A stretch of 64,000 bases of DNA from Planococcus citri (lineage: Eukaryota; Arthropoda; Insecta; Hemiptera; Pseudococcidae): the NCBI RefSeq assembly GCF_950023065.1, contig NC_088679.1:25978001-26042000 (forward strand). Reading direction: 5' to 3'. Position 1 is the first letter of the stretch. Each line of letters opens with the position of its first letter. Positions 35,819-47,130 of the stretch are shown piece by piece. The notes under the pieces were generated by a model. The model had not been told where the DNA came from and searched no databases. It saw nothing but the letters and a program-made list of their open reading frames with translations. A program made the position numbers and the translations under genes.

Positions 35819-38309
35819 AATTTTTCTGACGTAAAGTTTATTTTTATGATCGATTGAAAAAGGTTTGTGAAAGGAGAAAAGTTTTTTTTCTTTTCACATG
35901 AACCCGGATTTTATTAATGAAATCTTTTACCAAGTTGGTTGTACTTATACCTATATACGTATGCGTATAAAGTACGTAGCGTAGCTATGTATTTATTTTT
36001 GCTCTCATCTTATAACATAGGTAGGTAGGTATACTGTATGTTGGTTATATTATAGGTTCGTCGTTCGTATACGTATATGTTACGCATTATATTTAAAGGT
36101 TGTTTATTGTAAAGGGTTCACGTTGGTGTATTCGCATACATAAAAGACTAAATACATACTAGTGTATACCTACCTACCTATGTTTTACCTGCCTATACAT
36201 ATAAAAAGAGATGTTATATGATTTATAACCAGAGGCCGATTACACTAAGCGAATAATTTTATTGCAAACAAACCGTTACCTACCTGTACCGATATCTATG
36301 TATCTACCCAAGTTATTGGGTTCGGAGGAATCGCTCGGCCAAAACAAATAGCCTTTACGTGATGGGCATAGCGTTCCCTCAGGATTTTACCTCGCTCTGT
36401 ATCGATATTATACTTCAATATATTCAGTTTTCACGCTGGATACGTAATATTGTGACTTTTAAGCGAATCATCTTGTTATCAGTTGTGTAGGTATATGATG
36501 AAGATTGCCTAGTTTATTCCCACAGCATACCTATAGTGTAAAATGACATCCTCTGTTTGATGATTTTATTACACACTGTTGTGTGTTTTTAGTCGCTCTA
36601 TATATACGTGAAATGCCCATACCTATTTATACGCAAACTGTAACGAAACAGATGGCCTTTTCCACCTGGTGAGCTGAAATGTAGTTCGGCTTAGCGAATA
36701 TTTCCAGGGGTTTTGCAAGATGTGTTTTTTTCCCTTTGTGGTAGTGAGTTTGTAGAGTTTTTTTGCTAAAAAGATGACAGTTTTTAGTTTTAAATGAAAA
36801 TGAAGCAGGTTGGAAATTTAGCTAGTTTGAAGATATTGGCGACGTTGCCATCATGACGTGAAAAAAATGGTACGTTTTTTTAATGAGCTATAATCAATAT
36901 GATAAAGCGAAAAATTATCACAGACGGTCCAAGACCCCCCCCCCTCTCAACCCTCCACTTCCAAAAAAGATGAATTGAAACAATTGATTTAAAAAACAAA
37001 AAAACTTTTGCAGATAATCAATTTTTCGAAGAATTTTGGTCAAAAATTGAAAAGAAATCACATTTAAATTTATAAGATTGGAAACATTTAATTTTTGGCG
37101 GGAAAATCGAGAATCTATCACTGTTGGTTATTTTCTTATTTTCCTTCTTTAATCATTTTTCTCTGACTGATCTCTACTTTAGTAAGGAATTTTAAAGGTG
37201 ACGCGATAATTCCGAAGAAAAAACACTTTTTCATACTTAGTGTTATTCTTGAATCCTAAGCTCTGAATTTCGAAACTGATTGGACTTTGTTGCGTACTTA
37301 AAACTTATTCAACATCGATGTAATGTAGGAAGCGGTATCTAAGTGCTTTTTTCTGTAATTTTTCCATCTTGTAGTTCGTAAATCTTCTTTTCAACAAATT
37401 ATAATACAAAAAGAAAAATTACCGTGTCACGAATGCTTCACCTTCCTATCATATTCTTTTCCATTTTACACGTAACGTGGGTGTAATTTTTGATATCTAT
37501 ATTAATTGAACCAATTAGGATATTTATTGTGATTGATGTACCTATACTTGAAATAGCATAAGTAGTAAACATTGAAACTCATTTAACTCTTTGTGGAAAA
37601 AATTCAGAAAAAAAATGTCGATGCTATGAAATGAAATTCCAGTAAAAACTGATCAAATACTTGAACGAAGACGAAACGGATAGGGTGTTGATTTCAATAA
37701 AATACGAGCGCTTACTTACAGTTTGCCAATCGTTTTGAAACTATCAAGAATCTGGAATTTCGTAATTACTTATACTTCATCTTGCATTCGATATAGTCTG
37801 TATTGTATTTCTTGATTTTTTTTTCGCCACAGCGTCGCAAAGTTTTCGGTTGCTCGGTATTATAGGTACGTAAGTTCCTTTGAAATTCCAATTTGTTTCA
37901 GTTTCGTTATATCGTGGTATTATTTTGTCGTAAGATTTCAAATTGAATAGTTGAATTACTCTTCTTCGAGACTTTTCTTGTATAGGTATTTGATACTGGC
38001 TTAGTTTTATCGAGAGAAGTGAAATATAAAAAATGGAAAAGTAAATGTACCTACCTATCAATGAAGAGAAATAAACGTCAAAATATGATAGGAGAAGAAG
38101 AATGTTATAAAGTATCTAAAAATATTGGATTTTGGCAACCTGAAATTTCGATGATGTAGCATGTTAAACCCGTAGCGAGTCATCTTTTGGGGGGGGGGGG
38201 TGATGCTTGGGTATACTCAAGTGCTAGAGATGTAGCGAAGAACTATTTCAAGGGGAGGAGGTTATCGAAATTTCTAACTAACGCATCTAAGAATTTCAAT
38301 ATTATTTAA
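35819..38309. other. No gene; possible 3' flank of the candidate gene
   Basis: Rich in short TA/GTAGGTA strings. No domain, element end or tandem array was seen. TTTTGGCGGGAA at 37093-37104 matches a textbook E2F-type site, here in single copy. Confidence 0.35.
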
Positions 38310-38400
38310 CAGGGTCGTATACTCAAAGTAACTTTTGGTTACTTTTTCAAAATTTTGGCCTCTAAAGTTACTTTTTTTACATTTTCGAAATTCTTCTGAA
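38310..38400. mobile_element. Isolated end of a GTTACT-type hAT-like element
   Basis: CAGGGTCGTATACTCAAAG followed by TAACTTTTGGTTACTTTTT and AAAGTTACTTTTTTT matches the left end of the 10810-11854 element. No partner end was found before 38465. Confidence 0.5.
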
Positions 38401-39317
38401 CCTTGGACCTTACTTCTTGGAGAAAAAGAACGAAAAGTTGATGTTATCAACAAGTGAATAGTTTGGGCCATCCCACGTCAATTCGACCAAGAAGTGGAAA
38501 GGGGGGGGGGTCGGCGAGTTTTTTATAAAAAATTGTCAGTGGAAACATTTTGAAGGGATGACAAATGGCGCAAATCGCTGCCCTCTAGCCCTTTTTTAAA
38601 GGCTGCTAGGGGGTGTCAAAGTTTTCAGTGAACTCAAAATATCATCCATTTCAGCAGCAGACTACTCGAGAACCGCGATACCTACCAAAATGTAACTTTT
38701 TCCAATAGTTAGGGGGTTTGAAAAGTTTTTTGGTGATATCATAAAAATCAGTCTTGCTACTCTTTTTCGTACAAAAAATTAGCTCGAAAAGTTTCAAAAC
38801 GTAGTTTTCATATCGTTCCGACTCTCAAAAATTCTGAAAAAAATGTGGACAACTTTTCATGCTGAACAACAAATTAAAAAATTAAGGTAGCACTACGTCG
38901 CAAAGTCGATTTAAAAAAATTAAAAGTTGGCGAAAAAATTCGATTTTTTGATTTAAAATATGAAAAAAAGTTTTGATTGGTGAACTTGGCCCATTTGCCC
39001 CTATTTTTACATATCACTGTTGAAAAAGTTGAAAAACCCCTTTCACTCGATGAAATGAACTCATCACAAAAAAATTAAAATTTGAAAAGATTCAAAAAAT
39101 AAACAAATTTTTATTTTTTTGTTGTGAGTGTAATTTTTATCAACTTTTTTATGAAATAGGCTATGTCAGAAAGAGGTCAAAATAAGACAACTGAATAAAT
39201 TTAAACTTTTTTTGATGTTTGGAATTGAAAATTGAATTTTTTCAAATTTTGATTTTTTTGTGATGAGTTCATTACATCGAGTGAAAGGGGTTTTTCTACT
39301 TTTTCAACTTTTTCAAC

Positions 39318-40957
39318 AGTGAACTATGGGATCCCAGGCAGAGGTGAACCCCTGGTGAAAATAAAAACACACGCTAACGAAAGGAAATACAAATTCGGAA
39401 ACTGGAGTGTAAGAGGCTATGCAGCCAAGGAAGCAGAAATAAACGGAATTCTAAGCAGCAGAAATATAGACTTTGCCGTGATGTCTGAAACAAAGAAGAA
39501 AGGAAGCAGGCTTGTTAACCAGTTTTTAACCATTAACTGTAACCGTGAATTAACCAGTAAATTAACCAAAAAAAATTAACCGTAACCAAAAAACCTTTTT
39601 TTTTTGAAATATCACTAACCATAACCGTAACCATAACCATTTTCTGAGATCAAAATAAACCGTAACCATAACCTTAACCAAAAAATGTTTAGAAAAAAAC
39701 CAGTTACAAAATTTTAAAATTCATTTCTTTTTATCTGAGTTTTTTTCAATGTGATTTGTAATGATTTGAAATTTTAATCAAAAAAATGATCAAAAGATTA
39801 AAAATATTACCAGTTTTCCAATTTTTTAAAGTTCAAAATTTCAAACTCCGAAAGAATTTTTGGAAATTTTCAAATTTTTAACTGTAATTTTAACCATTAA
39901 CCAAAATTTTAAGCTCAACTGGAAAAATTACTACCAAAAACTGTAACCTTAACCTTAACCATTAACCGAAAAAAATGGTCATCAATAACCGTAACCTGAA
40001 CCTTAACCGTAACCGTAAATGAATAACCTTAACCGTAATCTTTAACCAAAATTTTGAATTTCTTGTTTAATTTTTAACCATAACCTTGACTAGAAATATT
40101 TTTTTTCGGTTAACAAGCCTGAAAGGAAGTGGAACAATCAAATCTGGAAATTACATCGTTATCTACAGTGGAGTCAATAAGAAAACCAGAGCTGCAGGTG
40201 GAGTGATGTTACACATACATAATAAACACTGTGAAAACATCAACTCATACAACATATGGCATGAAAGAATTGTATCAGCAAGGATGAGATTGAAAAAAGA
40301 CTTTCTTACAATAATCGGAGTATATGCACCAGAAGAGGGAAGAGAGGAACAAAGCGAAGAGTTCTACGAGCAACTACAGAGGGCAGTACAAGCAGTAAAT
40401 CCAGAAGATATCACACCAGGGAGAAGTAGATGTTGGTAGAAAGATTGCAAAGTTCCTGAGAGTCACAGGACTGATAAATAGGACCCTGAGAAGCAGTAAG
40501 GTGCGAAAAGAAACAAGATTGAAGGTGTACAATACCCTAGCAATACCAATGATGACTTATGGAAGCGAGGTATGGGCACTGAAGAAATCTGATAAAAGAA
40601 GAATAACGGCAGCAGTGATGAAGTTCATGAGGAGAACGGCAGGGGTGACTCTCAGAGACAGAGTCCCATCTGAGAAAATAACAGCAGATCTCGGAGTGAA
40701 GCCAGTTATGAAGAAGATAAAACAGTATAGGAAAGATTCGAGAAATCATGTCAAAAGGATGGAGGAAACAAGATCACCAAAACAGGTCCTCAAATATACA
40801 CCAACGCCCAACGGGGAGAGAAGCAGAGGGAGACCAAGGAGGAAACTCACGGATACCTCAGGCTCATCCTCAACAGGTTTCACACCGCAGCAGACAGGCC
40901 AACAGGCCTACCGCTTATAAGGAAACGACGATGACAATATGTAAAAATAAGGGCAAA
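39318..40957 (+). pseudogene. RTE-type LINE, internally deleted
   Basis: Codes in order for endonuclease pieces FGNWSVRGYAAKEAEI and VMSETKKKGS. After removal of the insertion at 39509-40122 plus one target copy, the frame continues GTIKSGNYIVIYSG, AGGVMLHIHNKH and TIIGVYAPEEGREEQ up to about 40430. The reverse transcriptase core is missing. The frame resumes (with a shift) near 40445 at FLRVTGLINRTLRSSK, LKVYNTLAIPMMTYGSEVWA, KFMRRTAGVTLRDRV and RMEETRSPKQVLKY, ending near 40918. This is the order of RTE-clade LINEs, often annotated as craniofacial development protein 2-like. The tail AAACGACGATGACAAT fits RTE ends. The large deletion makes it inactive. Confidence 0.85.
39509..40122. mobile_element. 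hAT-type element with TAACC arrays, 8-bp duplication
   Basis: CAGGCTTGTTAACC at the left and GGTTAACAAGCCTG at the right are a perfect 14-base inverted repeat. AAAGGAAG lies immediately outside both ends, a perfect 8-bp duplication as in the hAT superfamily. Deleting the element with one duplication copy restores the LINE reading frame exactly (ETKKKGSGTIKSG). Both ends are filled with TAACCGTAACC- and CTTAACC-like units, all on the same strand. There is no transposase. Confidence 0.92.
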
Positions 40958-41497
40958 TGGGCCAAGTTCACCCATCAAAACTTTTTTTCATGTTTTAAAT
41001 CAAAAAATCACATTTTTTTGCAAACTTAAATTTTTTTAAATCGACTTTGCGACATAGTGCTATTCCAATTTTTTAATATGTTGTTCAGCGTGAAAAGTTG
41101 TCCATAATATATTTTTTTCAAAATTTTTGAGAGTCGGAACGATATAAAAACTACGTTTTGAAACTTTTTGAGCTGATTTTTTGTACAAAAAAAAGTGGCA
41201 ACACTGATTTTTACGATATGTATCACCAAAAAGCCTTTCGAAACTCCTAACTATTGGAAAAAGTTCCATTTTGGCAGTTATCGCGGTTATCGAGTAATCC
41301 ACTGCTGAAATGGATGATATTTTAGGTTCACTGAAAACTTTGACAACCCCTGGCTGCCGTTCAAAATGTGCTAGAGGGCTGCGATTTGCGCCATTGGTCA
41401 TCCCTTCAAAAGGTCTTTCCACAGGAAAAATTTCAAAAAAATCGCAGAACCCCCTCCCCCCCTACCACTTCTTGGTCGAATTGACGTGGAATGACCC

Positions 41498-41904
41498 TAT
41501 TGTGAGTCTCATTTGCTAGCAGACTTGGTCGTAATCAACTTTGGAGCTGAAAGTTCAATCCTGTCATAAGTTCAACAATTTGAAATTTGAATCGGGAAAG
41601 GTAGGTGGATGATTCGCAAATCTAAGTAGATGATGTTGAAAAGTGTATACCTTCCAATTTTTTTTAATACTTTGAAAAGTCTCGGGTAATTCTCGAAAGA
41701 AAGGTCAATTTTGATGTGCATAATTTTGAAAAATAAAAATCATTTTTTTGGAAAACTTCAAGTGGGAATCATTTGTATAGGTGTGCCAGATCCCTGTTCT
41801 AGTGTTGGCCTCAATTCAATCCCTCCCACTATGGACCCCGGCCCCCCTAAAATAGCGATAATTAGGATTCGACCCTCATCGATGTGTAATATGTCGATTG
41901 ATAG
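41498..41904. other. No gene; nothing recognised
   Basis: Short anonymous stretch between two elements. Confidence 0.4.
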
Positions 41905-41908
41905 ATAT

Positions 41909-42290
41909 GAAGAGTGATATTCCAAAACTCGCTTTGTCCATTTTCATCAAAGTTGGGTTTTCAGTGGTACCTGGTAGATGAAGTATTAACTCACATTCCT
42001 ACATCATCAACCTACCAAAATGAGGTGTTAAACGCACTTAAATAGCCAATTCACTAAAAATTAAAAAAAAAATAATGTTTCAAAACGCGCTTTGTCCATT
42101 GTTATTGAAATTTTTTTCAGCAGTATTTAGTGGATGAAATGTATACCTACACTCCTACATCATAAATCCACCCAAATAAAGTGCTAAACTCGCCTAAAAA
42201 GCCAATTTACCCGTTTAAAGGGAAACTGTTTTTCCTCTCTCCTGAAAAGTTGTGAAAATGGACAAAGCGAGTTTTGGAATATCACTCTTC
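41909..42290. mobile_element. Short inverted-repeat element with internal duplication
   Basis: GAAGAGTGATATTCCAAAAC and its reverse complement close the element, and the match continues through CTCGCTTTGTCCATTTTCA (about 39 bases in all). ATAT lies outside each end. Inside, a segment of about 140 bases starting at the TTTGTCCATT phrase is repeated in direct orientation (about 41925-42055 and 42075-42215). This makes the left inverted repeat occur twice. There is no coding frame. Confidence 0.75.
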
Positions 42291-42294
42291 ATAT

Positions 42295-43166
42295 GTTTTC
42301 GAGGTCGTAGAATTCGAATCTGGAGTTATTTTTTATGTAGAGGTGGAGGGTGAGGTGTGGGGAGGGAGAAAATGTCAAATTTTGCTTGTATTATCGTGTA
42401 ATATGTCGACTAGAGCGATAAAAGTACAGCTGTCTGAAATTTGGCCAAGTCGAAGGACAAAATGGGCGCTGGACAAGCCGAAGGACAATCTCAACGTTTT
42501 TTCGTTTCTAGCCTTACCTGCTGGACATTATTCGATTTTTAACACGTAATAAATGTGTACTTATCATGTAGAATAACTTCCCTTTCTCAATTATCGTTTT
42601 TGGCGGGTTCATCAGGGTAAATAAAAAGGCAAGCCGAAGGACACCAATTTTGCGAAATATCATATTTTCAGAGACAAGTACGATCAGAACGAGCCATTGC
42701 GTAGGTTATGAGAATAACATTGCGGGGTAACATTTTTATGAAGATAGTGAACCAGTGCAGCCACTCACCAGAAAAAAATATTGGATTGGGAAGCTACCAA
42801 AAATAATTGAAAATTGCTCTAAAATTTGCGCAAAAAGTGTGTGACAGTTTTCAAATGTGAAATGTCAGCTTCCTATGGACTTATTCCAATTGCAATTTGC
42901 ACAATAATGGATCTTCGTGTTCTATGATAATGAGAACGTGCCAATTTTTCCCCAAAAAAATGAAGTTCATGACACTTTATAACATTCATTTTCAAAAACA
43001 TGGTGTGTGACAGCCAAGTCGAAGGACATTTGGGGTATAAAATCGAATGTACACCAATGAAAGGAGGGGCTAAAAATTTCAATACCATATGCGAAATGTG
43101 TGGGGGATGATCCTTGAATGGACCAAAAAAAAAAAAAAATTCATGCTAAAACCTTTGAGAAATTTG
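42295..43166. other. No gene; dispersed AAG(C/T)CGAAGGACA motif
   Basis: The phrase CAAG(C/T)CGAAGGACA occurs at about 42447, 42474, 42635 and 43015, always on the + strand. Otherwise the stretch is anonymous. The motif could be a decayed part of the neighbouring element (GGACAAAGCGAG), but the spacing is irregular. Confidence 0.4.
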
Positions 43167-43238
43167 CCATGTACACGATTTTTACCTTTTTCTGAGAATT
43201 ACCCATGTACACGATTTTTACCTCTTTTTGAGAATTAC
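43167..43238. repeat. Tandem duplication of 36 bases
   Basis: CCATGTACACGATTTTTACC begins at 43167 and again at 43203. The second copy differs at a couple of positions (CTTTTTC versus CTCTTTTTG region). Confidence 0.85.
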
Positions 43239-45730
43239 CCTCTCAGATTTGAGAAATTTCAAAATTGTCAATGTCTGCAACAAATTACTCAAAACTTGAT
43301 CTGCTCCTTCCCTGAAATCGACTATCCGAATCGATTGTCACCATTTTCCAGGCGATCTGGAGTCTCTAAACTTTTGCTTTTGGGATGTTAGGTACTTCAG
43401 GAGAGAAAAGAATCCTACACCTTTGAAGTTACATAGGTAACACTATAATCCTCAAATAGGTAATGTAATGGTGCTGCAACTTTTCAGAGCTCATTTCGCA
43501 CATCATTTTATATGGGTTTACTCCATCTCTGATACATCTGCCTCCATCCTAGGACAAATTACGATCATCGAATACGCCCCTGATCACCAGTATTACAAAA
43601 ACAAAGCCTTTTACAACACTCAACGCAGATATACTATTAGTAAATACAACGTTTCTCGTTCAATTACGATACATTAAACTGCCATCATAAATAAAAGCTC
43701 GAGTACGTACGGTATCTCGTTAAAATCAAAACGTCAAACGCTAAGTTATATATATGGCTGGGCGCTGAACGTAAGTTGAAAAATTGTTGTAAACTATGCG
43801 ATGGCGATGATCGTAAAATTTGGAAAATTTTTTCACTGCTTCATAAAACCATGTGCTGTACAAGTGGAGGGGCGAAGAAGAATCGTAAAATAAACATAGC
43901 CACTGACATTCTTCGAACGCTACGTCAATATAATAATGAAATTGCCAGAAGCGTTATAGTCGTACTCGTATAGTAACGTCGTCGACGACTATGGTGTTGT
44001 GACGTTACGGACATATTGGCCTGATAGTGTACCGAATCTCGTTTCGCGGACGTCCTTGCACTTTGAATAATTTATTATTGTAGCCGTACCTCATGTACCT
44101 CACAGCTAGTGTAATGTAGGTAGAGGTATATATTCTTATGTACAAACGAGCAACGGATATCACGATTCTATTACACCTGCGAATATAGGCAAGACTTGGT
44201 GCGTTCATCGGTATAAATACACCATGTTTTCCTATCCTCTAAAATAGTACTATCGTCGATGTTCCTTCTTGCTTCTATTTTTCTTTTCGATTTCTCGCAT
44301 TTAAGCGGCGCAAAGCGTGAAAAACACGACGAGAATTTCTTATCTAGCCCTTCGGCCCTCTCTGCTAACATGAAACTGAAAGTTTCTCTATACCAGTCGA
44401 ATTTCCCATCTTGCTCGAATGAAATGAACCAGCAACACGTCACGAGAGACGTCTCATTTTTTAATTAGTATTTTCAACGCGCCTCGATACAGGTACTGTA
44501 TATACGAGTAACTGATTTGTTGGGCTTTTTGATTTGAATTTCGGGGTTTCTTTTTCACCCCTATGACGAATACCTCAACAATACCTATTTCTTTTCACTC
44601 TTGTCGTCATCGCGCGTCTTCGTTAGCAGCGAAAATGTCACGTTTTATACGTCGACATTTCAAAATGATTCTCATCTCCCTGGAGCCTGAGATGGCATAC
44701 TATCGTATCTTGAGGTGGGTAGGTGTATCTCAGGTAATTGTAAAAGTGTCAACGTTTTTTACCCTTTATAAATGAAAATTATTACATTTTGAGGATGGAT
44801 GTGCAGTCTCGTTGCCACACTCAGATAAGAATGCTAGCTAGGTACTTAGTGTACTTACTCACTGAGTATCTAGTGACGGTATGTACCCTCGAGCGAAGCT
44901 TTCCAACGAATTACTTTCATTACATTAATACGTACGTGTGTCGCATTCAATTTTCTCACCATCATGAAGAAAAATATGATCAGGTACTCGAGTAGATGGG
45001 ATAGTACACATAAGTACTTATGTGCACGTCTGTATGGTGCGTCATTGAAGAAACCTTGTAAACAACTCGTTACTTTATAGACAGTCGCGATGAATGAAAG
45101 CTTTGCCAGCACAACTTGTTCTGGTATAGTTGAACTGACCCATTGACATGGTGAAATTCATTGTCATCGGTTATCTAATGAGTACAGCCGGCCAATTAGA
45201 AACAACGCCATGCCATCTTTGATCTTGGAACCTAGCAATTCTTACAAGTTAGCCGGTTTGGCTAACAAAGTATATCAGCTGTTCTGAATGTAATCATTTT
45301 AAAGGAGCATTTAGCAATGTTACAAAAGGAAAAAGTACCTACCTAAAGGAAATTTTTAAAAAGTTTTTTCATTTTTTCTTTCTTTGCAAGTAATTATTGT
45401 TAAAGCTGAACAATCACACTTTTTGAGACTTGGGTAGATACTTTTTTTTAAAAAATATTTTCTTGAAAAAAATTCGGGCTCTATAAATACCTACTTACAT
45501 TTTTTTACTCATGTCGTAAGTGAGCCTCAAAATGCCATGGCAAATGAAATGCCATTGCTCCTCCCTTGCGAGCAAAAATTTGAAATAAAACATGCAAAAT
45601 TTGATGTTTTTTCTTTTTTTGGACCCATTTTTTCGAACAGATTGCGCTCTCACTTCGCTCGAGCAATTGACTTTATTTTCATAAAATCATCACACATTAC
45701 GAATATTTTTAGAAAATATTACTTCAAAGG
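43239..45730. other. No gene recognised
   Basis: Single-copy-looking sequence with several 65-100 codon frames on both strands, none with a known domain. Bases 45540-45670 contain a piece related in reverse to 12890-12970 and a CTCTCACTTCGCTCGAG phrase related to the CTCGCTTCGCTCG motif. Confidence 0.35.
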
Positions 45731-46351
45731 GTATTCCCAGGTAAGATGTTGTACGTGGTATAGAATTTTGAACTATTTTTCAAATTGTAGTACTTTGAGA
45801 GGGTAATCGACGAATGATGTCAAAATCAATGTTAGGTACCACTTTCGAAAACCTAAAAAAAAATCGATTTAAAAATTTATAATTTAAATACTACCACGAT
45901 GTCCGAAAAAATTCTCAGTTTTAGTCCTTTCCATGTAGAATAACATATCTATCAAAAAATTAGACTAGCATTTTTTTTTCCATTTTCAAGAAAAAAAATT
46001 ACAAGTTTGGCACTTATTGCAAAAATACCATCAGAACCCTAAAAAATGAAAATTTTTGCATTTATCAGATATTTTACCAATATGAAGACATTTAATATGA
46101 AAAATGATTAATATAACGTGATTTTGATTTCGAAGAGTTTTTCGAAATTTCGAAATGTATTAAGAGGAGTTTAAAATATTGGCCAAAGCGGAACGAGCGC
46201 GAAATTTTTTTGAAAAATTTTATTTGAAAATTTGTGGTTTTTGACTATTCTAAACACAATTTACAAATTTCAGAGTTCGTCAGTTCATCGTTAAACATTC
46301 AACATTTTCAACTAGCCAGACTTGTCACTCAAAATTCTCAACTTTTGCCAA

Positions 46352-47073
46352 CTCCAATTCCTTGGCACTATAGTTTCTAACAACCTAAGATGGACAGCAC
46401 AAACTGACAAACTAGCTAATCGCCTCTCTACAATAGCTTATATCATGACCCAACTACACCATATCACATCAACTCAAACTAAAAAAATTGCTTATTTTGG
46501 GCTATTTCAATCCATTGTAACCTACAATTTGGCGTTTTGGGGAGGTACCCCCACCCTGTTAAACAGAATATTCCTAATACAAAAACGAATTCTACGGAAA
46601 ATTTATGGCTTAACTTGTACTGAATCATGTAAAGATCTATTCGTTTCAGAGAAAATCCTAACCCTTCCCTCGTTATACATTCTTGAAATCGGAGTTATGG
46701 TGAAGAAAAAAACAATAAAAACATCCACAACAAGCCATCAGTACCCCACACGAAATAGAAACCAGCTTGCAATAAACTACTTTAAAACAACAACTTTGCA
46801 ATCCAATATCGATACGATGGCAGTAAAAATCTACAACTCTTTATCCTCTGATCTAAAAAACATAAATTCTACAAAAACATTAAAAAAATATCTGAAAGCA
46901 TGGCTAGAGACAAAAGCTTTTTACACAGTGCAGGAACTTTTAGACCCTCAAACCCTGTAACCAATTATACGTCTACACCTACTATTACCTACCTGTATAT
47001 TTATGTATATTTATGTATAACTTGTACAAGGCCAAAAGACATAAATGTACTAAATAAAGAATTGAATTGAATG
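46352..47073 (+). pseudogene. LINE 3' end (reverse transcriptase C-terminus)
   Basis: The frame to a stop at 46958-46960 reads FLGTIVSNNLRWTAQTDKLA, then FGLFQSIVTYNLAFWGG, IFLIQKRILRKIYGL, HQYPTRNRNQL and FYTVQELLD. This is the thumb and C-terminal part of a non-LTR reverse transcriptase of the CR1/Jockey-like assemblage. The catalytic domain is missing. The 3' end is AATAAAGAATTGAATTGAAT, a short repeat tail instead of poly(A). Comparison with the other palindrome arm places the 5' junction after TTTTGCCAACT and the 3' junction before AATGACTGGGG. A few target bases appear to have been lost. Confidence 0.85.
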
Positions 47074-47130
47074 ACTGGGGGGGGGGAAATTCCCCCCCGA
47101 TCGCTTCGCCCTTGCTTGTAAATTGTTAGT

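Larger units (their letters stand above)
38465..41497. mobile_element. Long-inverted-repeat element, copy 2, with nested insertions
   Basis: GGGCCATCCCACGTCAATTC at the left and GAATTGACGTGGAATGACCC at the right are inverted. The arms run roughly 38465-39050 and 39250-39317 plus 40958-41497. The central spacer holds TTTTTATCAACTTTTT and GAAAGAGGTCAAAATAAGAC, as in copy 3. A deleted RTE LINE (39318-40957) splits the right arm at CAACAGTGA. The flanks (AGTTT left, TATTG right) do not form an obvious duplication, unlike copy 3. There is no transposase frame. Confidence 0.8.

Noticed and set aside
39513..40100. TAACC-rich stretch as interstitial telomere repeat
   Set aside because: The units are TAACCG/CTTAACC, not the insect TTAGG type, and they lie within precise hAT-type element ends.
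43089..43391. 100-codon frame with repeated NLPCTRFLPF-like segments
   Set aside because: The repetition comes from a 36-base tandem duplication, and there is no protein family match.
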